This document shows, one piece after another, positions 43,607 through 52,122 of a stretch of 64,000 nucleotides of DNA. The position numbers and the translations under genes are program-made. Positions within the stretch are counted from its first letter, which is position 1, and each line of letters begins with the position of its first letter. A model generated the notes under the pieces. It was given only the letters and a program-made list of their open reading frames with translations, searched no databases and was not told where the DNA came from. Origin of the DNA: an uncultured Cellvibrio sp. (GTDB lineage: Bacteria > Pseudomonadota > Gammaproteobacteria > Pseudomonadales > Cellvibrionaceae); assembly GCA_937958105.1 (NCBI GenBank), contig CALFXJ010000035.1, positions 1-64,000 on the forward strand, read 5' to 3'.

Positions 43607-44791
43607 ATGGAATTCGATTTTGATATTCCGGTACCGCGCGAAGGCACTCATTCGGTAAAGTTTGATGGGCGTCAGCAGTACTTTGGTACTGCTGAGGTTA
43701 CACCGATGTGGGTGGCAGATATGGACTTCGCTGTGCCGCCTTGCGTGACGCGTGCATTGCTGGCACGCGCTGCTCATCCGGTGTTTGGCTATACGCTGTA
43801 TCCCGAGAGTCTGTATCAGTCAGTTATCGGCTGGTTTCAGCGTCGTCATCACTGGTCTATCGAGCGCGACTGGATTGTGATGGCGCCGGGCGTTGTTCCT
43901 TCACTTCACGCCTGCTGTCTCGCGTTTGCCGAAGCAGGCGAGGGCGTTATTGTCCAGCCGCCGGTGTACTTTCCTTTTTTCTCAGCAGTGACGGAAACTA
44001 AACGCCAGCTTGTTCTCAATCCGCTGCAATCGATCAATGGCCGCTACGAAATCAACTTAAAGCAGCTGGAAAATCAGGCCCGGGATGCACGGATACTGAT
44101 GCTCTGCACACCACATAATCCGGTTGGACGGGTGTGGAGTAAAGCGGAACTGATCAGCGTGCTGCGCATCGCCAAGGCGCATAACCTCATTGTATTGTCG
44201 GACGATATCCACGCGGATCTGGTTTACCCCGGTGTCAGCCATACCATGATCGGAACACTGGAAACTGAATTGGGTGAGTTCATTCGTACGAATGTCATTA
44301 CTGCCGTTGCTCCCAGCAAGACATTCAATATTCCCGGCCTCGGATTATCCTGCCTCATCATGCCCAACCCGCAACACCGTGAAGCCCTTCAGAAAGTTTT
44401 TGAATTGCTGCATGTCAGCAACAACAATCCATTCAGTATTGCAGCCTTTGAGGCCGCGTATAACGAAGGGGATGTCTGGCTCGACAGTTTGATGGTATAC
44501 CTCCAGGAAAATAAGAGACTGGTGCGTGATTTCCTTGCGCAGAACGTCCCTCAAATCCGCTGTGCCGATCCGGAAGGCACCTACCTGCTGTGGCTGGACT
44601 GCTCCGACCTGCAACTGACCGATGCGCAACTCCGTGATTTTTTTATCAAGGACTGCAAAGTGGGTATGAATCCAGGCATCGTCTTTGGTGAAGAGGGTAA
44701 GGGCTTTATGCGAATGAATATCGGCACTACCCGTGCTCGATTATCTGCAGCGCTTGAGTCGATCAGGGTTGGAATGGCTGCTATTGAGTGA
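43607..44791 (+). CDS. PatB/MalY-type PLP-dependent C-S lyase or aminotransferase
   Basis: A 394-residue fold-type I PLP enzyme. The N-terminus carries the family block TPMWVADMDFAVPP (about 31-44), and the mid-part has LCTPHNPVGRVW (about 167-178). The PLP lysine is in VAPSKTFNIPGLG (about 230-242), and the phosphate-binding Arg lies near GFMRMNIGTTRARL. PatB/MalY enzymes cleave cystathionine or other cysteine conjugates, releasing pyruvate, ammonia and a thiol. The start has AAGAGAGA upstream. It probably forms a unit with the DUF815 gene. Confidence 0.88.
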   Translation: MEFDFDIPVPREGTHSVKFDGRQQYFGTAEVTPMWVADMDFAVPPCVTRALLARAAHPVFGYTLYPESLYQSVIGWFQRRHHWSIERDWIVMAPGVVPSLHACCLAFAEAGEGVIVQPPVYFPFFSAVTETKRQLVLNPLQSINGRYEINLKQLENQARDARILMLCTPHNPVGRVWSKAELISVLRIAKAHNLIVLSDDIHADLVYPGVSHTMIGTLETELGEFIRTNVITAVAPSKTFNIPGLGLSCLIMPNPQHREALQKVFELLHVSNNNPFSIAAFEAAYNEGDVWLDSLMVYLQENKRLVRDFLAQNVPQIRCADPEGTYLLWLDCSDLQLTDAQLRDFFIKDCKVGMNPGIVFGEEGKGFMRMNIGTTRARLSAALESIRVGMAAIE

Positions 44792-44857
44792 TGTCTTGTT
44801 ACGGCTTTCCGCCGTGAACCTCATGATGGAATTTCTTTACTAGGAAAAGGATTAACC

Positions 44858-46504
44858 ATGAACACATCTCTGTTACAGCGTTTTTATTTTCGCCTGCTTC
44901 TTTTGGTCTTTGTCACCCTGTCTACGCCGTTTGCAGATGCTGTGGTGCTGAAGGTTGCCCCGGACAAGGCTTTTAAAGAAGGCGAGGGTGTGCATACCCT
45001 TCGTCAGGCTCTGGAAAAAGTCGAGGCGGGCGATACGGTAAAACTTGCGCCTGGAGTTTACCAGTTAAATCTGGGGATGCAGCTGGCGGGAACACCGGAG
45101 CAGCCCATAAAGATTATGGGCAGTGGCGAAGCAACCAAGATCGAATTGACTTCCTCTGGTGGCAAGTACTGTGTTGGCTTTCAGAAGTCGCACTTTATTG
45201 AACTGCATGATTTAAGCTTCAGTAACTGCGGTGACATACCGATAGTGCTTAAAGACTCAACTTACTTCACGTTCAAAAATATCAGCTTTGTTGGAGGACG
45301 TTTCCCCATCTATGCGGACGGCGAGAAAACGCATCATATCTTGCTGGATTCCATTAGCTGGAATCAGGACCCGAGTGGTCGCATGTATGGCGAAATCCCC
45401 TGGTCCGAATCCCACCACGGGGAGTACGTGCACTTTAACGGCAGCTTGATCTATGGGAAAGGTATTGCCGGTAGTGTGATTGTGCGCAACAGTACCATCA
45501 AGAATGCATTCAATGGCATTCGTTTGAAAGGTAAAAAAGACAGGATCGGACTAACGAATCTGAATGTAGAAATCTATAACAACGTTTTCCAGAATATCAG
45601 AGACAATCCGGTTGAGCCGGAGGTTGATGCAACCAACTGGTGGGTCCATCACAACAGAATTCAGGACGCTCACGCGTACTTCTCCTTCACTAAAGTCGCT
45701 GGTGGAGATTGGTATATTTTCAGGAATATCGGTGTCAGCGAGAGAGTCATTACCGGTGAGCATACGGGAGGAAAAATTCTTAAATTTGAGGATCACGGTT
45801 TTCTACCGACAGGCCCCTTTATCGTCTTTAACAACAGCTGGTTCGGACCCCGGCCGATAGCTACTGGTGGACAAAGCCGGAACCTCCAGTACCTCAATAA
45901 TGCCCATCAATTCGCCGGCAGCATCACCCCGCTCAAAAGCGAAAATTATCACCCGAGTTATCGCATCAGGAATAATCTTGTAAACGCAGCGATTGATCTG
46001 GAAGATTTGAAGGATTCAAATATTTATCTGGCTGATTTCCAGTTTTTGAATAAAGAAAACCTTCATGCAGGTCAGCAGGTGATAGATGCGGGTGTGCCCA
46101 TTGTGGTTAAGGGCTATACCGTTAAATTTTCCGGCAAAGCGCCGGACATCGGTGCTTACGAAAATGACGGAGTTTCAGATTATCCGCCCTTTAAGTTTGA
46201 TAACAGGGTTTATGAGGAGTATCCGCGTCTGGTTAAGATTGATCGTCACCAGCCCAGCAAATTAGTGTTATGGAGCTCAGTCGCTCTGACGTCAGACACG
46301 GACTTGAAAGCCGAAGCGGTATATCAGGATGGTCGTCGGGTTAAGGTCGCACTTGATGTCGACGGCCCCCGGGTCATAATTTCGTCGCTGGATTCAGCGA
46401 TGCTGAAGGAGCTACGGCTCCCGCGCCTGACGGGTATAAATGGCTTGAAGATGTTGGAATGGGGCGCCGTTGACGGTGATTTTCGAATCATAAATAAACT
46501 CTGA
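44858..46504 (+). CDS. Secreted right-handed parallel beta-helix protein
   Basis: A 548-residue protein with a signal peptide (about 12-30, ending TPFADA). TLRQALEKVEAGDTVKLAPGVYQ (about 49-71) is the standard opening of pectin-lyase-fold proteins such as chondroitinase-B/alginate lyase (PL6) relatives. Many short strand-turn repeats follow (SVIVRNSTIKNAFNGIRLKG, NLNVEIYNNVFQNIRDNP). A separate C-terminal domain begins near 455. A polysaccharide substrate is likely, but I cannot match it to one lyase family. It has AGGAAAAGG upstream of its ATG. Confidence 0.75.
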   Translation: MNTSLLQRFYFRLLLLVFVTLSTPFADAVVLKVAPDKAFKEGEGVHTLRQALEKVEAGDTVKLAPGVYQLNLGMQLAGTPEQPIKIMGSGEATKIELTSSGGKYCVGFQKSHFIELHDLSFSNCGDIPIVLKDSTYFTFKNISFVGGRFPIYADGEKTHHILLDSISWNQDPSGRMYGEIPWSESHHGEYVHFNGSLIYGKGIAGSVIVRNSTIKNAFNGIRLKGKKDRIGLTNLNVEIYNNVFQNIRDNPVEPEVDATNWWVHHNRIQDAHAYFSFTKVAGGDWYIFRNIGVSERVITGEHTGGKILKFEDHGFLPTGPFIVFNNSWFGPRPIATGGQSRNLQYLNNAHQFAGSITPLKSENYHPSYRIRNNLVNAAIDLEDLKDSNIYLADFQFLNKENLHAGQQVIDAGVPIVVKGYTVKFSGKAPDIGAYENDGVSDYPPFKFDNRVYEEYPRLVKIDRHQPSKLVLWSSVALTSDTDLKAEAVYQDGRRVKVALDVDGPRVIISSLDSAMLKELRLPRLTGINGLKMLEWGAVDGDFRIINKL

Positions 46505-46569
46505 TCGAGACTAAGCGGCGCCAGTCGTTCACCTCTGCCGCTTCGCTTGACTCTGCTTTAACAGCGGTA

Positions 46570-46589
46570 TACTGTATTTGTATACAGTA
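46570..46589 (+). promoter_or_regulatory. LexA (SOS) box
   Basis: CTGT-ATTTGTAT-ACAG flanked by TA on both sides differs from the E. coli SOS consensus only by a T for A inside the AT spacer. It begins 39 bp before ATG 46609. A TTGACT (46547-46552) with a TATACT or TACTGT hexamer places the -10 region under the box. LexA binding would therefore block transcription until DNA damage. Confidence 0.88.
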
Positions 46590-46608
46590 TATTGTGTTGT
46601 GCAAAGTC

Positions 46609-47853
46609 ATGAATCGAACGCTTGAAAAACTGACTATTTTATCCGATGCGGCCAAGTACGATGCCTCCTGCTCGTCCAGTGGCAGTAAACGTGCTAACCA
46701 GAATAAGGGGCTGGGTAACTCTGATGGTATGGGGATTTGCCACAGTTACACCGAGGACGGCCGTTGCGTTTCTTTATTGAAAATTCTGTTTACCAATCAT
46801 TGCATTTACGACTGTGCCTATTGCGTAAGCCGACGCAGTAATGATGTGCGCCGTGCGGCTTTTACGGTAGAGGAGGTGGTTGACCTTACCATTAACTTTT
46901 ATCGCCGCAATTATATTGAAGGACTCTTCCTCAGTTCCGGAATTTTTAAGGATGCGGACTACACCATGGAGCGTCTGGTACGGGTGGCGAAGACGCTGCG
47001 ACAGCAACATAACTTCAACGGCTATATTCATCTGAAGGCTATCCCGGGAGCCAGTCCGGAGCTGTTACATGAGGCTGGTCTCTATGCGGATCGGCTCAGC
47101 GTCAATATCGAAATACCCTCGGAGATGAGTCTTAAAAAAGTGGCGCCGGAGAAGAATTATCCGGACATCATTCAGCCAATGAATTATCTGAGTGATGAAA
47201 AGGAGCGTTATGCTGATGAGAAAAAGCATCTGCGCAAGACGCCGCTGTTTTTGCCGGCAGGACAGAGTACTCAGCTAATTGTTGGCGCCTCGCCGGAAAG
47301 CGATCTGCAGATTCTTCATCTGGCGGACGATCTGTACAAACAGCAGCGGCTCAAGCGGGTGTATTACTCAGGGTATGTCCCCATCGCTACGGATAATCGT
47401 GTGCCGGATATCAAAGCTCCGCCCCTGGTACGGGAAAATCGTGTATATCAGGCGGACTGGCTGCTGCGCTTCTATCAATTTTCTGTCGATGAAATCGTTG
47501 ATGAAAAACATCCAAACCTGGATCTGGAAGTCGATCCAAAAGTGAGTTACGCGCTGCGCAATCCGGAAAAATTTCCGGTGGATATCAACAAAGCGGATTA
47601 CGAGATGATCCTGCGCGTACCGGGTATCGGGGTCAAGTCTGCCATGAAGATTGTAAAGTCCCGGTTGTATCAACGACTGAATCTGGATCACCTGCAGCGT
47701 ATGGGGGTTGTGGTAAAACGGGCCAAATTTTTTATTACCTGCCCCGGTATTCAGGAGCGGCATAAAGATTACGAGACTACACACCTGCGCCAATTGATCC
47801 TGGCCGGAGATACGGCTGCGCGGCTGTCGCCGCAATTGAGCCTGTTTGGGTGA
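46609..47853 (+). CDS. Putative DNA modification/repair radical SAM protein
   Basis: A 414-residue protein from ATG 46609; GTG 46594 is an alternative. The radical SAM cluster motif CIYDCAYC (C-x3-C-x2-C) lies at about 64-71, preceded by conserved CHSYTEDGRCVSLLKIL. A C-terminal helix-hairpin-helix (VDINKADYEMILRVPGIGVKSAMKI, about 325-349) indicates DNA binding. It matches the family annotated as rSAM linked to uracil-DNA glycosylase, whose reaction is not known. It is immediately followed by its usual DUF4130 partner and is preceded by a LexA box, so expression after DNA damage is predicted. Confidence 0.88.
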   Translation: MNRTLEKLTILSDAAKYDASCSSSGSKRANQNKGLGNSDGMGICHSYTEDGRCVSLLKILFTNHCIYDCAYCVSRRSNDVRRAAFTVEEVVDLTINFYRRNYIEGLFLSSGIFKDADYTMERLVRVAKTLRQQHNFNGYIHLKAIPGASPELLHEAGLYADRLSVNIEIPSEMSLKKVAPEKNYPDIIQPMNYLSDEKERYADEKKHLRKTPLFLPAGQSTQLIVGASPESDLQILHLADDLYKQQRLKRVYYSGYVPIATDNRVPDIKAPPLVRENRVYQADWLLRFYQFSVDEIVDEKHPNLDLEVDPKVSYALRNPEKFPVDINKADYEMILRVPGIGVKSAMKIVKSRLYQRLNLDHLQRMGVVVKRAKFFITCPGIQERHKDYETTHLRQLILAGDTAARLSPQLSLFG

Positions 47854-48645
47854 ATGGTGAGTCTTTATCTTTATGATGGCAGCTTTGATGGTCTGCTGAC
47901 GGCGATCTTCGAATGCTTTGCAGATCGCCGCCAGCCACAGGATATCGTCAGTCAGGATACCTACCAGGCTTCCCTGCTGGACGAGCTTCGTCCGGTAACG
48001 ACTGATATCAACAAAGCCGAGCGAGTCATCGCGGGTATTGATGCGCGCTCTGATGGGCGCGGTGGAGAGCTGGTGTATCAGCTGTTTTTATCGGAGCAGC
48101 CGGGTATAGAACTCCGCATCTATCGACTCGTGCATCTGCTGATGCGCCGCAATGATCCGGGTATCCTGGATAACTTTGCCGACCCGGATGTGCTTTATTG
48201 CGCGCAGATCCAAAAGATGATCCGTCGGGAAGTGCATCGAATGCATGCCTTTGTCAGATTTCAAAAGGCGACAAACGACGTTTTCTACGCAGTTATCAGT
48301 CCGGATTTTAATGTGATTCCCCTGATTGGTGATCACTTTCAACGCCGATATGCGGATCAATCCTGGGTCATTTTTGATTCGGCCAGATACTATGGGCTTT
48401 TCTATGATTTAAACGATCTGTCATTTATCGATGGTGACAGCGACATTTTTCAGCAGGCTTCGTCAAACCCGATTGGCCGGGCTGAGCTGGAGGGGCAGGA
48501 AGATCAATACCAGACATTATGGAAGCAGTATTTTTCTTCTGTCACCATTCAGGAGCGGCGGAATATCAAGTTGCATTTGCGCCACATGCCGCGCAGGTAC
48601 TGGAAGTATCTGGTTGAGAAGCAGGTAGTGGACAGAAAGCGGTAA
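47854..48645 (+). CDS. DUF4130 (TIGR03915-type) putative DNA repair protein
   Basis: A 263-residue protein whose ATG directly follows the stop codon of the radical SAM gene. YLYDGSFDGLLTAIFECF (about 4-21) is the family N-terminal block. KMIRREVHRMHAFVRFQK and FNVIPLIGDHFQRRYADQSWVIFD are also characteristic, and LRHMPRRYWKYL closes the protein. In many bacteria this domain is fused to a UdgX-like uracil-DNA-binding domain; here the protein ends with DUF4130 and no UDG motif is visible. It is cotranscribed under the SOS box and probably acts with the radical SAM protein. The reaction is unknown. Confidence 0.88.
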   Translation: MVSLYLYDGSFDGLLTAIFECFADRRQPQDIVSQDTYQASLLDELRPVTTDINKAERVIAGIDARSDGRGGELVYQLFLSEQPGIELRIYRLVHLLMRRNDPGILDNFADPDVLYCAQIQKMIRREVHRMHAFVRFQKATNDVFYAVISPDFNVIPLIGDHFQRRYADQSWVIFDSARYYGLFYDLNDLSFIDGDSDIFQQASSNPIGRAELEGQEDQYQTLWKQYFSSVTIQERRNIKLHLRHMPRRYWKYLVEKQVVDRKR

Positions 48646-48733
48646 GATGCAGCTATACTTTCTGCAAACAGGCGACTGACCTTCCACGGTGCCTGCAAAT
48701 CTGTCTAACAATAACGCATCGCAGATCACTCCA

Positions 48734-49912
48734 ATGAACCAATCCGCTTCGATTTCACGGCCTCGTATCCTGATCGCTGACTCCCTGCGAGGGTTTGCGC
48801 TGATGGGGTTATACATTGTCCACATGGTGGAGTACTTCGAGCTTTACTGGTACAAACCGGAGCCCGGCTGGGTGCATAACCTGGTGTTTTTCCTGTTTGG
48901 CGGAAAAGCCTATGGCTTGTTTGCTCTGCTGTTTGGATTATCGTTTTTTATCATCCTGGACAATTACCAGCGACGCGGACAGGATTTTCGCCTGCGTTTC
49001 TGCTGGCGACTCACCTTGCTGCTGGTGCTCGGATATCTTCACAGCCTGCTGTACGCTGGCGATATTCTGCAACTCCTGGCGCTGTGTGGATTCTTATTGG
49101 TGCTCAGCCATCACTTTTCCACTCGAACCCTCATCATTATTGCTGCCTTCTTCCTGGCACAGGTCCCGCAGATTGCCCTGATTACGGTGTACGGTCTGGT
49201 ACCGGACTGGTCTTATGCCGGACCAGTCTTTCCCCGTTTCATGACCAGCAACTTTGAGGTGTTTGCCCATGCGGATTTGTCGGGGCTCCTGCGCCATAAT
49301 CTGATCGACGGACAACTGGGAAAGTGGGCTTTCTTTATTGAAACCGGGCGTCTATGGAATATCATCGGATTGATGTTTGCCGGTGCCGTATTAGGTCGAA
49401 CAGGTTTCTTTGAAAGAAATGATATCCGCGTTAAGTCACTGGTGATGTACCTGATAGTAGCGGTCTTCAGTTATCTGGCTGTCACGCTGGTGAAGGACAG
49501 CCTGATCAACCAGGCGAAGGATGGAATGCCACGCTGGGCGTTGGGGCAGCTATTTGTTTACTACGAGAATCTCGCGCTGATTGTGGCGGGTGTTGCGATC
49601 TTCATGCTGTTGTTTTCAGTGAATATTTCCCGGCATATATTGCTGAGCTTTGCTCCTGCCGGGCGTCTGACCTTGACCTTCTATGTGGTGCAGAGTCTGG
49701 TGTTTGTGCCGGTGTTCTACGGTTTTGGTTTGGCCGCCTACAGCTATCTGGGGCAGGTTCCGAGTCTGGCGATTGGCATCGCTTGTTGGCTTGTCCAGAT
49801 GGGGATAGCCTGGCTATGGTTACGTCATTTCCGCTACGGCCCATTTGAATGGGTGTGGCGCAAGCTCACATTTATTGGGTTCACGCCTGCTCAAGGAAAG
49901 GTATCCGCATAA
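48734..49912 (+). CDS. DUF418/DUF1624-like membrane protein
   Basis: A 392-residue protein from ATG 48734; a GTG at 48689 extends it by 15 residues. About ten membrane helices are visible. The N-terminal RPRILIADSLRGFALMGLYIVHMVEYF is the acyltransferase-3/DUF418-like opening. The C-terminal FAPAGRLTLTFYVVQSLVF and LWLRHFRYGPFEWVWRKLTF are the DUF418 signature. Family members are inner-membrane proteins of unknown function, suspected in transport or acyl transfer. It ends at a strong terminator shared with the convergent esterase gene. Confidence 0.85.
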   Translation: MNQSASISRPRILIADSLRGFALMGLYIVHMVEYFELYWYKPEPGWVHNLVFFLFGGKAYGLFALLFGLSFFIILDNYQRRGQDFRLRFCWRLTLLLVLGYLHSLLYAGDILQLLALCGFLLVLSHHFSTRTLIIIAAFFLAQVPQIALITVYGLVPDWSYAGPVFPRFMTSNFEVFAHADLSGLLRHNLIDGQLGKWAFFIETGRLWNIIGLMFAGAVLGRTGFFERNDIRVKSLVMYLIVAVFSYLAVTLVKDSLINQAKDGMPRWALGQLFVYYENLALIVAGVAIFMLLFSVNISRHILLSFAPAGRLTLTFYVVQSLVFVPVFYGFGLAAYSYLGQVPSLAIGIACWLVQMGIAWLWLRHFRYGPFEWVWRKLTFIGFTPAQGKVSA

Positions 49913-49944
49913 AAAAACCGGCAACACTGTTGCCGGTTTTTTTT
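49911..49944. terminator. Bidirectional terminator
   Basis: ACCGGCAA-cactg-TTGCCGGT (49917-49937) is flanked by A-run and T-run. It ends both the DUF418-like gene (plus strand) and the esterase gene (minus strand). Confidence 0.92.
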
Positions 49945-49953
49945 GTATCCGTA

Positions 49954-51867
49954 TTACTGCAGATTCGGAGTAGTCCAGTTGATCCAGCGGGCACGGTCCA
50001 CGCTGAAGTTGCCGTCGGTGCGAACAACGTTGGTGTTTCCATTCCCGTTACCGATCAGGAATTTATCCACAAATGCGTTGAGTTCGGCCTGCTGTGAAGA
50101 TGGGAAGGCGCAGTGCTGGTGTCCACCCACCTGCGAAACGCCCATGCGATCTGCAATCCCCAGTGCGGACCAGATCTCCCGCGCGGCCACCGACGCTGTA
50201 TAGGTGCTGATATTGCCCAGCCATTCCATGTCAGTGTTCTCAATGACCAGCAACGCGCGCGGTGCAACCAGTCCCATGATCTGGTGATGATCGAACGGCA
50301 GGCGGGTCGCGGTGGAAGAAAACTGTGAGAAGGAGCTTCTGAACCAGACGTTCTCCGTCACGATCTGACTGAGAGTCTGTACGTTTTGTCCCGCCGCCCG
50401 TTGTGCGTCGGATACCCGCCAGGCCGCAGACCCACCGGAGCCGCTTTCCTGAGGAATGGTCAGCAGAATACGCTCATCCAGTGCCCCCACGATCAACGCC
50501 CCTTTACCGTTGCGCGAGCAGCCAGTAACGCCGAGGCGTTGCGCATCGATATTGGCTCCCGGGGTTTTCTCCAGAGCATCAATCAAACGGCTGACACCCC
50601 AGGCCCAGGCAGTCATGGCCCCGGCGCCGTGATTGCTGCCATACAAAGTGTAGAACTTGCCACGCCCGCGCGAACTGCCGTTGGTCTGCTCGGCTATATC
50701 ATTGTTGGGAAAATTAATCACGGCAACACCGCGACTCAGCAAGGCGGCATTGTTCAGATTGGAACCACCAACACCGATCACTGCCGGGTAGGGCGCGCTG
50801 CCGGTGGAGGGTAATTGAATGCTGGCATTGAACGAAATTGATTGGCCATTAGCCTGCACATTGACGGTAATACTTGAACCGCTGACCGAGGCAGTCACGT
50901 TGGCAGACGACGGATCGGGCTTTTCTCCCAGCTCGTAAACCTGCGCCTGTTTGCTGACTTCAGCACGGCGGCAGGTCCAGTCGTGACGACTGCTGATCCG
51001 CGAGCCATCCAATGAACGGAACGGATCAGGAAGCGCCGCGATCGCCGTCAGATTAGCGTAGGAGGGTAAGTCAGGCACAAAACATCCGGCCCCGGAGTTT
51101 TCTACTCCCGCTGGTTCAAGGGGATCAGAGGGAGACGTACTGGATGAGCTGGCAGAGCTGGGTGAGCTGGATGTGGTTGATGAACTGGCCGGCTGACTTG
51201 ATGGCACAGAGCTGCTTGCCGCGCTCGATGGGCAGGAGCTGCTGCCGATGATGCCGAACGGCGAGGGCTGGCTGCTGCAGGTGGTGCGCGAAATACAGCT
51301 CTGCTGATTTTCCCAGCCCCATCCATTCTGGGTGGTTACACACAGGGGATAATTTGTTCCATACCAGTTGCACTGCTGTCCGGTGCTGACGCAGGGACTG
51401 GATACTGTCGATGACGCAGAGGAATTGTTGTTGGGTGCACCGACATTGCCGAAAGAAATGTAACCGCTGCAATACATCCATTCGCTGTAACTGCCCAGGC
51501 CACAGCCGCCGCTGTAGGAACCGGTGTTGGTTTGCTGATCTTCCGCCTGACGAACTTGACCGTTTACCCGGATGTAATCAACCCTTACGTCGCGGCCATC
51601 GGCATCATTGGTAAAAGCTACCCGAATTTCGCCGGATAAATTTGTCGTTGCGGTATAGCTTGCCATGGCGGTCGAGAGAGTCCAGGTGTTAACGGTGGTG
51701 CCGCCAACCTGCAAGGAAACGGATTCACTGCCCGCCGTTCCCTGCATGCGCACTTCAATGCTATTACCTTGTGCGCCGACATTGATACTTAACGCGAGGG
51801 TATAAAGAAAACCAAGCAAGAGAGGCAGGGGATGCCGAAATAACCTAATAACCTGTGGGGTGCTCAT
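49954..51867 (-). CDS. Modular glucuronoyl esterase (CE15) with CBM60-like and CBM10 modules
   Basis: A 637-residue secreted enzyme. A signal peptide (about 12-32) is followed by a CBM60-like module (about 36-142, IEVRMQGTAGSESVSLQVG...SEWMYCSGYISFG). A CBM10 module (about 159-197, CNWYGTNYPLCV...GWGWENQQSC), a Ser/Pro linker (about 207-250) and the CE15 catalytic domain come next. The nucleophile motif GCSRNGKGA has Ser at 451; an acid candidate Glu is at 474 (QES) and the His lies in GGHQHCAFP. CE15 enzymes cut the ester between lignin alcohols and xylan methylglucuronate. The linker and CBM10 style are typical of Cellvibrio. No polysaccharide operon surrounds it. Confidence 0.9.
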   Translation of the reverse strand: MSTPQVIRLFRHPLPLLLGFLYTLALSINVGAQGNSIEVRMQGTAGSESVSLQVGGTTVNTWTLSTAMASYTATTNLSGEIRVAFTNDADGRDVRVDYIRVNGQVRQAEDQQTNTGSYSGGCGLGSYSEWMYCSGYISFGNVGAPNNNSSASSTVSSPCVSTGQQCNWYGTNYPLCVTTQNGWGWENQQSCISRTTCSSQPSPFGIIGSSSCPSSAASSSVPSSQPASSSTTSSSPSSASSSSTSPSDPLEPAGVENSGAGCFVPDLPSYANLTAIAALPDPFRSLDGSRISSRHDWTCRRAEVSKQAQVYELGEKPDPSSANVTASVSGSSITVNVQANGQSISFNASIQLPSTGSAPYPAVIGVGGSNLNNAALLSRGVAVINFPNNDIAEQTNGSSRGRGKFYTLYGSNHGAGAMTAWAWGVSRLIDALEKTPGANIDAQRLGVTGCSRNGKGALIVGALDERILLTIPQESGSGGSAAWRVSDAQRAAGQNVQTLSQIVTENVWFRSSFSQFSSTATRLPFDHHQIMGLVAPRALLVIENTDMEWLGNISTYTASVAAREIWSALGIADRMGVSQVGGHQHCAFPSSQQAELNAFVDKFLIGNGNGNTNVVRTDGNFSVDRARWINWTTPNLQ

Positions 51868-52122
51868 AGATGTTTCTCCATATTATTTTTATTGCTGGAA
51901 ATGGATGATCAATCCCGACAGAAACAAACGTGGCGGGATTAACATCCGTCGCTGAGGCCTGCTTGAATACAAGTATACAGGTTCATCGGATGATGGAGTA
52001 GAAGCAGGAGATTGGCAAACTAATCGAGGAAAATTGCGCAGCAGAAAAGGTGAAACGCCGACAAACCTTGAAAGCGGCGCCACAAGGTTTGTCAGCAGAA
52101 TTGATTTAAATAATGAAAATAT

